Assembly: GCA_021776235.1 (NCBI GenBank)
Contig: JAJFGG010000086.1
Coordinates: 1-64,000 of the forward strand
DNA from: Alphaproteobacteria bacterium
GTDB lineage: Bacteria > Pseudomonadota > Alphaproteobacteria > GCA-2731375
Direction: 5' to 3'
DNA: 64,000 nt
Position 1 is the first letter of the stretch. Every line of letters begins with the position of its first letter. Below the pieces are notes generated by a model. That model did not search any database and was not told the origin of the DNA. It worked only from the letters and a program-made list of their open reading frames with translations. This document shows, piece after piece, positions 9,501 through 17,101 of the stretch. The translations under genes and the position numbers were made by a program.

Positions 9501-9730
9501 GCATAGCCATAAACCCGAAACCGCTGTGCCTGACGCTTGATATGGCCGCTGGAGTCTTTATATTTCCCGGGCTCCGTACCAGCGGTGCCTCCAGGGATAG
9601 TAAAACTGTCCGGGCTGGGGATTACGCCTGGCGTTTCGGGACCGAAGAAATACTCGTCACTGTTGCCTACGCGGCCGATACCGATCCCGGGCGATACTTT
9701 TATCGAAGCTACATTTGAATAAGAAGTCAT
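6533..9730 (-). CDS. LodA/GoxA-like quinoprotein with inserted propeller-like repeats and ricin-like tail
   Basis: A 1065-residue protein. LodA-family marks: GIGIGRVGNS (15-24), GWIAVTPPHYAP with NVVSLLDL (294-316), MPRLFG (721-726), FHPGIELT (796-803), EPFRF, VPWQGDF (833-839) and WWPSLRPD (846-853). LodA and GoxA oxidise amino acids with cysteine tryptophylquinone made from one Cys and one Trp. Trp835 is present, but the position before VGG that I expect to be Cys is Thr791, so the standard cofactor seems impossible. Residues about 335-610 are a foreign insertion of five or six roughly 50-residue repeats (PALA-x-x-NG...LY...SSDGS-x-F-x-F), probably a beta-propeller. Residues about 930-1065 have three Q-x-W motifs of a ricin-type trefoil. 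No signal peptide. RBS AAGGA before ATG. Confidence 0.85.
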   Translation of the reverse strand: MTSYSNVASIKVSPGIGIGRVGNSDEYFFGPETPGVIPSPDSFTIPGGTAGTEPGKYKDSSGHIKRQAQRFRVYGYASDGSPKGEIVHGDTVNNKVVSLDWHVHVTNMKAANYAFQGQYVFNPDDLRNSTIQSGMAPHLRDKLIIDPGSMSISGASQGPMKLMGANSTIFDLPVGFTSSISNRLKFDPPQSGTGDVTVTYESATVSLGALRTDAEGRLIFIGGAGISKSCTTPAVVVSKVTEEPEVANPEYNGNSYFNNPGWYDDTCGGSINVTLKDASGDTVCTTVGKAADQGWIAVTPPHYAPATYNVVSLLDLQLDIYPKIDPNTGLGPITFAQENGGTLYVGTSPTGEASSFAPAAVHSELTFATAPALAVLNGVTNVAISDSSKLLYNGVDTGSGYTFTQLTAAPTSAAPAALAVLNNILYYAVNSAGDLYISAGDGSDISFNPFTDPGFTVNADQAPALAAFNGSLFYGAISNDGNIYLASSLTDSTLDHFVFAEIGNSTPALGTSNLSLTVYAGKLYCAYIGSDNGLYLGSSSDGSSFTFINIPLAGAPSPSGVFLSAFNNQLYYAVGLSDDAKLGVSSDGSDFTFSDVPSSTSGTPALVTDIPVSFYRDIYPILKTVTDYAWTNERAFHGHQPGSKGDFLSDAHITGLKNPGIPAAGVIYTRPFVFNFIRPPVQDIYLGDNIITIPPPPCPALPKGTTKKVTNGGQQQRADLMPRLFGNGGSVAENITNGTKHPNQWLSLTNHQLEKFQQWVNGNFKTGCSTDTQWQGLSEPDQHSFAALQPTVGGGFHPGIELTYLMSYEHYFKEPFRFHEAILPGSIAAYMSVPWQGDFWSCNISWWPSLRPDIVVESSSDTPPVLSRMQWFRGNEIPPNSNGVADYQGGYSAMLDSWTDLGFVTPTGDMNLGEVVFAETERNPSLNDPSAIVSINSDNMMSSGSALEYDGTTIKTAVIVMGAASQKWTLIENESAVEYFYIQYMGTGSDQNKYLTAAFNGALTLETQKVPQSSGQLWQYVASGYPGQFNITSQLTLSLLTTTSGTVSLAAATTGLQQLWRLDAA

Positions 9731-9842
9731 GGTTTTTCCTTACAATTTGTCAGCTGACGTGGCGCCCCTTGGCGCCGCCCCTATGGGAATTCACTCTTTT
9801 TCGTCTTTGCCGGCTGTAACAGTGTCGCCGCCCCCATTGCTG

Positions 9843-11858
9843 TCAGTTATCGGGAGCCTTCAATGGCTGATTAATCGCATCGGGGATGCCGCCAAAGGGC
9901 GCTTGCTGGGTGATAAAACTAAAATCAGAGGCAATCTTCTTCATCGGATTCAATGGCTTGGCGCCCGGTTGCTGTTTCGGGCCGACCTGGGCGTTGCCGT
10001 GGCAGCCCTTGCAGCCACCGCCCGTGTAAGCTGTTTGGCCAACTCGAAGATTGGTATTCTGGGGATTAATGGTCCCGTTTTCTGCATCGAGGGTCCCGCT
10101 GAAGCTGCGCAATATTTCATTGGTTTCGGTGACCAGGTTGGCAAGGAAATAGTCGGTGCCATCTGTATTGGAAGGGTTGGTGGCAGCCCCTTGTACGCCG
10201 ATGAGCTTATAATGGAGCCAGACGCTATCCTGAGGGCCACTTTGGTCCATCGCCAATTGCGTTCGCAACTGGAAGTGCACCTGATCGGTGACAGCATTCG
10301 TCGCGTCGCTGATTGGGTGCGCCCGTGAGGTAACCGTTTGCTTGATGGGTTGGGTGCCTGCCGCTACTTGGCGGTTGTAATAAAAAAGGCCGCTATGAGG
10401 CGTGCCCGAATTGAGCGTATCACTCTGCTCGAAGGTGGCAAAAACAAAGGTCGGATAATTGGTGGTTTTATGAATGATATGCAGACCGATCAAGCCGTAG
10501 GGCAAAGGGGCCGTGTCCCCCGCCGAAATAGGGATCGCTGGCACTGTAACAGTCTCAAAACAAAAAGCCTTAGCATTGGCGGGATCAGGGTTGCGATAGC
10601 GAATAATCGGCGCCATCAGGAAACGACCACTGTTGGCTTCCAACCTGGTCAGCTGTCGCCATGTGGCCTTGACCAAGATAGTGCCTTCTTTGCCGGCAGG
10701 TTTGGCTGCTGTTGGCAGTACATTAGGACGAAAGCAGATAATGCTGTCGTCGTCGGGACAAGGGGCAAGACCGCCCATGCCATTGTTGCGCACGGCGGTA
10801 TAAGTCGCCTTTTGCGCTGTTTTGCGCGTCGAAGAGACAAAATAATTCTTGCCGGCGATATAGTCAAACATCACCTGGTTGGCCTTGGCCTCATAGATAA
10901 AGCGCCTTGGCTGCTTGGGTAATCCATAATAATTGGGGATTGTACTAGGCGGCGCAGTGCCCGGCGCGTTGGGGTCACCGTCGGTGAACATGGTGGCTAG
11001 ATCAATCTCTGAAGTTTCGTCGAGGTTATTAAACAGACTGATGCTACTGAGCGTCACATCGTGATTCACCACCCAGGTTCCCTTCGTGGGATCAGTTCCC
11101 GTCATGGGAACAAAAGCACCGCACTGGGGTATCTTGTTGTTTGTGCTTTGATCAATGCCAATATTTTTGGGGTAGCTGTAGCTTGGGACCGTATTAAAGC
11201 TTGAATTATAATTACTGGTCGTCGCACCCTCCGGATAAACCTCAACACGGTGCTTATAGGTTTGCCAAACCAGCTCGCCCGTGCTGTTTGGCTGAGCAAA
11301 TTGGGCCACGGATTTAGACATATCCGGCTGTCCGCGCGTTAGGGTTGCTGCGGTGTAGCTGGAGGGCCAATTCAGGGCAATAAATTCTTTCCAGGCAAAG
11401 GCCGCCAGGGCGGTCTGTTGCTGGCTGATGGTTTTGCTACCTTGTTTCGGCAGGTCATGTGGTACTTTGTAGGCATGTGCGCCGAAAAATTGTGGACAAA
11501 TGCCTGTAATCGCCGCTGTTACATTTACCTGGCGATTTGTGTAGGCCTGAATCTTATAACCCGTTAGTGAAGTCACACCAGTAATAACACCGGTCCAAGT
11601 GTATGCCCCGTCAGCAGTAAGCCCAAGATTGATTATCAGTGGAGATTTAATGCCGTTTTGGTCTAAGAGATAAAGAGAGACGGCGGTGGCGGGGATCCGT
11701 CCAGATTCTACAGCTGTACCCTTAACAGTGACACTACAGTTCGCCGGCGCCTGAACTACCGATGCAACTGCCGATGTAACGGTAACAGTGGCAGCCTGAG
11801 CTATTTCCGAGGTCAAAAAAGGCGCGAGCAAAGTGAAAACGGTTAGTAACTTGTTCAT
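9843..11858 (-). CDS. Secreted single-CXXCH heme protein of the LodA-like cluster
   Basis: A 671-residue exported protein. The ATG at 11858 has a GGGAGAA ribosome binding site and starts a clear signal peptide (hydrophobic run ending EIAQAA, residues 1-20). An Ig-like beta domain spans about 22-110. The central part contains WKEFIALNWP and VWQTYKHRVEVYP, which I recall from uncharacterised proteobacterial proteins of this size. Near the C-terminus GGGCKGCHGN (Cys616) is one c-type heme site, and a nearby NPMKK could give an axial Met. It is probably periplasmic. As the first gene of the cluster, 112 bases before the LodA-like gene, it may pass electrons from, or supply substrate to, the partner enzymes. 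Its biochemical role is unknown. Confidence 0.72.
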   Translation of the reverse strand: MNKLLTVFTLLAPFLTSEIAQAATVTVTSAVASVVQAPANCSVTVKGTAVESGRIPATAVSLYLLDQNGIKSPLIINLGLTADGAYTWTGVITGVTSLTGYKIQAYTNRQVNVTAAITGICPQFFGAHAYKVPHDLPKQGSKTISQQQTALAAFAWKEFIALNWPSSYTAATLTRGQPDMSKSVAQFAQPNSTGELVWQTYKHRVEVYPEGATTSNYNSSFNTVPSYSYPKNIGIDQSTNNKIPQCGAFVPMTGTDPTKGTWVVNHDVTLSSISLFNNLDETSEIDLATMFTDGDPNAPGTAPPSTIPNYYGLPKQPRRFIYEAKANQVMFDYIAGKNYFVSSTRKTAQKATYTAVRNNGMGGLAPCPDDDSIICFRPNVLPTAAKPAGKEGTILVKATWRQLTRLEANSGRFLMAPIIRYRNPDPANAKAFCFETVTVPAIPISAGDTAPLPYGLIGLHIIHKTTNYPTFVFATFEQSDTLNSGTPHSGLFYYNRQVAAGTQPIKQTVTSRAHPISDATNAVTDQVHFQLRTQLAMDQSGPQDSVWLHYKLIGVQGAATNPSNTDGTDYFLANLVTETNEILRSFSGTLDAENGTINPQNTNLRVGQTAYTGGGCKGCHGNAQVGPKQQPGAKPLNPMKKIASDFSFITQQAPFGGIPDAINQPLKAPDN

Positions 11859-12515
11859 ACCTGTTCTCCCGTCAAATATATCGTTCCAGAATTTGTTGCT
11901 ACTAGACAGAGCAGGCTGCTGTGGCCGCTTACCATAGTCCAACATGATCGTCTGTCCGTCATGTCCACCCTGGAAGGCTGCCACCCCACTTTCGGTAAAC
12001 TTAATAGCACAGCCTTATTGTGTCGCATCAGGGTTTGGATTACCAAACGATTTGGGATTCATAAGGCTCGCCGCTCGGCTCATCCGTTTCTGCAAAAGCC
12101 TGCCTGTAACAAACACCACTCAAGTTTGTGACGGACATCACAACTGCCATCGTAGATTTAAGAAAACCATGATGGCCCTGGTGGCCTTGCATGGCATTTC
12201 CCCAATTAAAGAGTCGATTGGAGTACAATGGAAACACAGCTCGAAGCGCCGCTGCAATCACTTTATTTCGCTAAAGTGCTTGCTGGATCTCCTACATGCC
12301 AGCGCAGAGAAAAATTTTCATAGCGATGTTATACAACCATGAAAGGTAAACTTGTGCTCTTATAAAAGCAAGCATAAGTTTCACCATTTTCCTCACATGA
12401 GCCTTAACATGGTTTGGTGGTGACTGGCACCGGTCCAAAAAAGATGGCTCATGGTAGACACGCACCCAACTCGAAGCACTGACCTAGATGTGCAGTCTCT
12501 ATAGGTTGTTCATGT
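11859..12515. other. Intergenic region upstream of LodA-like cluster; no convincing gene
   Basis: About 650 bases between the heme-protein gene and the IS remnant. It is AT-richer than most of the window. Small frames on both strands (for example 11944-12342 plus, 12040-12261 minus) lack ribosome binding sites, recognisable motifs and coding-like codon use. The promoter of the minus-strand cluster should lie in the part near 11860-12000, but I cannot point to convincing -35/-10 boxes. Confidence 0.5.
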
Positions 12516-13192
12516 CTAAGCCTGATCGGTGACGAACAATTCCACATCGTCGCGCAATGTGCCCTGATTGTCCTTGAGGGCGAGGATATAGCCGGCGCCC
12601 TTGTCGATGATCTTTTGGGCGATCTTGCGCTGGCAGCCCCTGGCGTCGATGGTCACTGTCGCGCCCTCGATCGCCAGCAGTTCCAGCAGCTTCGGGATGG
12701 CGACAATCTCGTTCGATTTGTCCGCCACGACGGCTTGGCCGAGCACCAGGTTTTGCCCCGTGCTCCAGGCCGGGACCATGTGGATCGGCGCCTTGGCCCC
12801 ACCCTTCTGATAGCTCCGCCGCAGGGTCTTGCCGTCGATGGCGACGACGTCCGCGCCGAGCCCGGTGAGAGAGGACGTCCAGGCGATGAAACAATGCTGA
12901 AATTGCTCGCCGTCAAGCACCGCGAAGATGTCACCGAGTTGGTCGTGGGACGGCGTGCCTTGGCTGAAGGGGCGGAATCGGCGCAGGAAACCCAGCTTTT
13001 TCTCACCGTACTGGATATCTCGACCCAACCTTCACATCCGGCGAGCACGCGGAACAGGCACAACAACAGACCCTCATCCAGTGGATAGAGCACCTTGGCG
13101 TGTTGTCGCGGGTCTTCGAAATCGTGAAAATATTCAAGAAAATCAACGACCTGATCGAAGGCCTCGTCCGCTGTTGCAAACCGTCGCGACAT
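12516..13192 (-). pseudogene. ISAs1-family transposase, frameshifted and C-terminally truncated
   Basis: The first 55 or so codons (from ATG 13192) read the N-terminal DDE-associated domain: DPRQHAKVLYPLDEG, then CEGWVEIS. The reading then jumps frame near 13015-13025, after which the other frame continues with GTPSHDQLGDIFAVLD, the first acidic region VVAIDGKTLRRS, and VTIDARGCQRKIA with LALKDNQG. It stops at 12516 with LFVTDQA. An intact member has about 370 residues; roughly the last third is absent. The gene cannot make an active transposase without frameshifting, and even then would lack the C-terminal catalytic Glu region. Confidence 0.85.
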
Positions 13193-13344
13193 TTTCCCAA
13201 TCCTCCATGCGTATCAAAAGGATCTCAAGGGATTCAGACTTTTCAAATCATGTCACGCGAAAACTCACCCGATTGCCCTGCGCAGCAGGTGGTTCAGTCA
13301 ATCTTGAAAATGGGCTATCATCGATTCTGGATCGAACAGCCCTG
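12516..13344 (-). mobile_element. Decayed ISAs1-family insertion sequence, one end lost
   Basis: The transposase-proximal end is marked by GAACAGCCCTG at 13334-13344, whose outward-reading complement CAGGGCTGTTC resembles ISAs1-family terminal repeats as I recall them. The interior is an ISAs1 transposase reading leftwards. No matching inverted repeat appears between about 12400 and 12520, so the distal end is deleted. The element separates the LodA-like cluster from the aminotransferase gene, whose ATG begins 12 bases after the element's edge. Confidence 0.7.
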
Positions 13345-13355
13345 CGGGTGATGTT

Positions 13356-14729
13356 ATGTTGAGCAATTCCCCCATTGTGAACGAGTATGTAGACCGGACG
13401 CCGTCCAGCCAGGCGCTGGCCGAGCGGGCCGGGAAGTTTTTTCCCTCGGCCATCAGCCACGATTCTCGCCACACCACGCCTTACGGGATTTACGTGGACA
13501 AGGCCCTGGGGTCACGAAAATGGGACGCCGACGGCAACGTTTACGTGGATTATTTCGGTGGCCATGGGGCGTTGCTGCTGGGGCATCGCAATGCCGAGGT
13601 AGAAGCCTGTATCCAAGAGGCTCTGGCGGCCGGAACGCATTTCGGCTCCTCCCATCGCTTCGAGGTGGCCTGGGCCGAGGCCGTGCAGCGTCTGATGCCC
13701 TCGGCGGAGCGTATTCGCTTTACCTCGTCCGGGACCGAGGCAACCCTGCTTGCCATGCGTCTGGCGCGGGCCTTCACGGGCAAGAACAAGATCGCCCGTT
13801 TCCGCACCCATTTTCATGGCTGGCATGATCATATGGCCTTTGGCGTCGCCAATCATTACGACGGCAGCCCGACGCCAGGCGTGCTGCCCGAAGTCGCGGC
13901 CCAGGTGGTCCTGTTGGACCCCAACGATATTGATGGCGTTGCCGGGGTTCTGGAACGGGATCCGGAAATCTCCGCCGTGATCCTGGAACCAACGGGCGGC
14001 GGCGGCGGCATGATACCTCTGGCGCCTGACTTCGTGACCCAGCTACGCGCGCTTACCGCGCAACACGGTGTTTTGCTGATCATGGATGAGGTCGTAACCG
14101 GTTTCCGTGTTCATCGCGGCGGTGCCCAGGGCCTATTGGGCGTGACCCCGGATTTGACGACCCTGGCCAAGATCCTGGCCGGCGGCTTGCCGGGCGGGGC
14201 GGTGGCCGGCCGGGCCGACATCCTTGACCATTTGGATTTTCAGGCGGCGGCGGATCGGGATTTTGAGAAAATCCATCATCCCGGCACCTTTAATGCCAAT
14301 CCCCTGTCGGCGGCGGCGGGGACAAAGACCCTGGAAATCATTGCCAGCAGTGACGCCTGCGCCCGTGCCGCGGCCTTTGGGGCCGAACTGCGGCAAAGGT
14401 TGAACGAAAGTTTCGCCCGCGCCGGGGTCGCCTGGGCCGCCTATGATCAGCCGGCAAGCATTTTCATCTTCATGAATGCGGCCGGGCTGGCCATCGATCC
14501 GCGGAATTTCGATCCCCTGGCCATACCCTACCAGGACCTCAAGGCCAAACCGCCGGGCCTGCTGAACAAACTGCGTCTGGCGTTGCTGATCGGCGGCGTC
14601 GATTTCAGCGGCTCGGGCGGCGGCGTCATTTCCGCCACCCACGATGACGGCGACCTGGAGCAGACGGTGGCGGCGTTCGAGCAGGCTGTGACCCTGTTAA
14701 AGGCCGAGGAAAGCCTGCCGCGCATCTAG
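13356..14729 (+). CDS. Class III aminotransferase, glutamate-1-semialdehyde aminomutase-like
   Basis: A 457-residue PLP enzyme of aminotransferase class III. Motifs in order: GHRNAEVE (about 85), FTSSGTEATLLAMRLARAFTG with the phosphate-binding SSGTEA, HFHGWHDH, IMDEVVTGFR (Asp contacting the pyridine nitrogen), and LAKILAGGLPGGA with the presumed Schiff-base Lys. The organisation is closest to glutamate-1-semialdehyde 2,1-aminomutase, but such paralogues also act as ordinary transaminases in catabolic clusters, and the neighbouring SDR argues for the latter. Its ATG lies 11 bases after the edge of a decayed insertion sequence and no strong ribosome binding site is visible, so expression may have been altered by the insertion. 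The next gene follows after 25 bases. Confidence 0.87.
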   Translation: MLSNSPIVNEYVDRTPSSQALAERAGKFFPSAISHDSRHTTPYGIYVDKALGSRKWDADGNVYVDYFGGHGALLLGHRNAEVEACIQEALAAGTHFGSSHRFEVAWAEAVQRLMPSAERIRFTSSGTEATLLAMRLARAFTGKNKIARFRTHFHGWHDHMAFGVANHYDGSPTPGVLPEVAAQVVLLDPNDIDGVAGVLERDPEISAVILEPTGGGGGMIPLAPDFVTQLRALTAQHGVLLIMDEVVTGFRVHRGGAQGLLGVTPDLTTLAKILAGGLPGGAVAGRADILDHLDFQAAADRDFEKIHHPGTFNANPLSAAAGTKTLEIIASSDACARAAAFGAELRQRLNESFARAGVAWAAYDQPASIFIFMNAAGLAIDPRNFDPLAIPYQDLKAKPPGLLNKLRLALLIGGVDFSGSGGGVISATHDDGDLEQTVAAFEQAVTLLKAEESLPRI

Positions 14730-14754
14730 ATCAAACAGATACTGGGAGACTGCC

Positions 14755-15525
14755 ATGGGTGAAGGATTTGCCGGCCGCGCCGGGCTTATCACCGGCGCCG
14801 GTTCGGGTATTGGGCGGGCCGCCGCCCTGAAGTTCGCCAGCGAAGGCGCGAAAGTCGTCATTGCCGATGTAGACATGGCAGGCAGTGAGACAACCAGGGC
14901 GATGATCGATCAGATTGGCGGCGAAGCCATCTGCGTGCGCACCGATGTCACCCAGGCGGCAGAGGTAGAGGCGCTGGTGCAAGAAACGGTCGGGACATTT
15001 GGCCGCCTGGATTTTGCCTTCAACAACGCGGGCATTGCCGGCGACATCGTGCCCCTGACCGATTATTCCGAAGAGTTATGGGACCGTGTCATAGGCATCA
15101 ACCTGAAGGGCGTCTGGCTGTGCATGAAATACGAGATCCGTCAGATGCTGAGCCAGAGCCCTGGTGGCGGCGCGATCGTCAACACGGCGTCGGTCATGGG
15201 TCTGATCAGCAGTGCCACTAACCCGGTCGCTTATACCGCCAGCAAGCACGGGGTTATCGGCATTACGAAAAACGCGGCCCTTGCCTATGCCGAGTCTGGA
15301 GTTCGGGTAAACGCGGTTTGTCCCGGCTACATCATGACACCGTTGGTCGCAGGTGTTTTTGAGCGCCACCCGGAACGCAAGGCGCAGATCGTCGCCGACC
15401 ATCCGGTCGGACGCTTGGGAGTGCCCGAGGAAGTTTCCGAGGCCGCCGTCTGGTTGTGCTCGGACGCGGCCTCGTTTGTCAACGGAACCGCGATGACCGT
15501 GGACGGCGGCTACGTCGCGCATTAA
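14755..15525 (+). CDS. SDR family oxidoreductase
   Basis: A 256-residue classical short-chain dehydrogenase. TGAGSGIG near residue 15 binds NAD(P), DVT near 62 contacts the adenine, NNAGIAG near 90 is the family strand, and Ser in NTASVMG with YTASKHG forms the catalytic triad. The late PGYIMTPL and the closing VDGGYVAH are typical of NAD-dependent members. A GGGAGA lies upstream of the ATG. It is 25 bases downstream of the aminotransferase and probably forms an operon with it, as an alcohol or amino-alcohol dehydrogenase working on the same substrate series. Substrate is not deducible. Confidence 0.9.
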   Translation: MGEGFAGRAGLITGAGSGIGRAAALKFASEGAKVVIADVDMAGSETTRAMIDQIGGEAICVRTDVTQAAEVEALVQETVGTFGRLDFAFNNAGIAGDIVPLTDYSEELWDRVIGINLKGVWLCMKYEIRQMLSQSPGGGAIVNTASVMGLISSATNPVAYTASKHGVIGITKNAALAYAESGVRVNAVCPGYIMTPLVAGVFERHPERKAQIVADHPVGRLGVPEEVSEAAVWLCSDAASFVNGTAMTVDGGYVAH

Positions 15526-15689
15526 CCCAGGCCGGCGTTGGCGCGGGCGCCGGCGCATGCGGGGCGGCATGGCCGACGGGCTGCGGCATATGGTCCCGTG
15601 CGGGCGAATTAGCCGTTATCCGGTTCTGCCGGGCGGCTGAACTGGTTATGGTCCGGCCTTTCCCCGATCGATACAGCTTGGTATGGGCC

Positions 15690-17012
15690 ATGGAACGTCG
15701 GCGGCTTAATCGGATCGGTCATCTGGCCCTGCCCATCGTCGGCGGCATGGTGTCGCAAACCGTCCTCAATCTGGTTGATACGGCGATGGTCGGGGTCTTG
15801 GGAAAAAACGCCCTGGCCGGCGTGGGTACGGCCAGTTTTGCCGCTTTCATGGCGACGGCCCTGGTGATGGGGTTGTCTTCTGGGGTGCAGGCCATGTCGG
15901 CCCGGCGCATTGGCGAGGGGCGCGCCGACGAGGCGGCCGTGCCGCTGACTGGCGGGTTGTTCCTGGCCCTGGCAATCGGATTGCCGATCACCTTCGTCGT
16001 CCTGGCCTTTTCGCCGACGCTGTTGCCCCTGATCAACGACAACCCAGGCGTGGTCGACGCCGGGTTACCCTATTTCGACGCGCGTTTGCTGGGCGTCGTC
16101 GCCACCGGCATGAATTTCGCATTTCGCGGCTATTGGGCCGGGGTCAGTCAAAGTCGCCGCTATCTGCATACTCTGCTGGTCATTCAGGTGGCGAACGCGG
16201 CGCTCAGCTACCTCTTGATTTTCGGCAAATTTGGGTTTCCCGAACTTGGGACGGAAGGGGCGGGCCTGGGCACGACCATTTCCTTGTATCTGGGCACCGC
16301 CGTCTATTTTGTCCTGGCCTGGAAAGATGCACGGAAAAACGGCTTTTTCAGCCGGCTGCCACGGCGCGAGACCATGCTCACGATGCTTCGTCTGGGGGGG
16401 CCAGCGGCGGTGCAGGAGTTTCTCTTTGCGGCCGGGTTTACCGCCTTTTTCTGGATTGTCGGCATGATGGGTACGGCGGAGGTCGCCGCCAGCAATGTAC
16501 TGATTACCCTGGTCCTGGTCGCCATTCTGCCGGCCGTCGGCCTGGGTATGGCGGCACTGACCCTGGTCGGTGAGGGGCTTGGGCGCAATGACCCGGACGA
16601 GGCCTCGCAGTGGGCCTGGGACGTGGTCAAGGTCGCAGTGGTGAGCCTCGGCGCACTGGGACTTCCGGCGCTGGTGGCGCCGGATGTGGTTCTTGCCGGC
16701 TTCATCCATGATGCCGACGTGATCGCCGTGGCGCGGGATCCACTGCGGCTGATGGGCGCAACCATTGTCATTGATGGCGTCGGACTGGTCCTGTTGCATG
16801 CGCTACTGGGCGCCGGCGCGGCGCGCCAGGTGATGATCGTGGCGGTGGGTAGTCAATGGCTGTTGGGTTTGCCCCTGGCGTGGCTGGCCGGACCCTATTT
16901 CGGCTTGGGTCTGCTGGCCGTATGGATGACCCAGTTGGCCTATCGTTCACTACAGGCCATGGTGTTTGTTTTCCTGTGGCGCCGACGCGGCTGGGTCGGT
17001 ATCAAAGTATAG
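15690..17012 (+). CDS. MATE-family multidrug/metabolite efflux transporter
   Basis: A 440-residue protein with about twelve hydrophobic segments. It starts [23 protein letters not shown], and the early [12 protein letters not shown] is the conserved first-helix region of the MATE family; the two halves show the usual internal similarity. MATE proteins export cationic drugs or metabolites in exchange for Na+ or H+ across the inner membrane. The frame is open upstream to 15456, but residues before 15690 are not transporter-like; ATG 15648 is the alternative. The gene lies 164 bases after the SDR and 89 bases before the acyl-CoA dehydrogenase. Confidence 0.88.
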   Translation: MERRRLNRIGHLALPIVGGMVSQTVLNLVDTAMVGVLGKNALAGVGTASFAAFMATALVMGLSSGVQAMSARRIGEGRADEAAVPLTGGLFLALAIGLPITFVVLAFSPTLLPLINDNPGVVDAGLPYFDARLLGVVATGMNFAFRGYWAGVSQSRRYLHTLLVIQVANAALSYLLIFGKFGFPELGTEGAGLGTTISLYLGTAVYFVLAWKDARKNGFFSRLPRRETMLTMLRLGGPAAVQEFLFAAGFTAFFWIVGMMGTAEVAASNVLITLVLVAILPAVGLGMAALTLVGEGLGRNDPDEASQWAWDVVKVAVVSLGALGLPALVAPDVVLAGFIHDADVIAVARDPLRLMGATIVIDGVGLVLLHALLGAGAARQVMIVAVGSQWLLGLPLAWLAGPYFGLGLLAVWMTQLAYRSLQAMVFVFLWRRRGWVGIKV

Positions 17013-17101
17013 ATTTGGGCCAACCCGGGAAATATCGGGTTCTGCTTCGGCGCCGCAATGGCTATGGTCCGGCGTTGACCGCAATATGGAAGAGGTTTCC
17101 C

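Noticed and set aside
11944..12342. 132-residue plus-strand frame in the gap upstream of the LodA-like cluster
   Set aside because: No ribosome binding site, no family features, codon use not like neighbouring genes.
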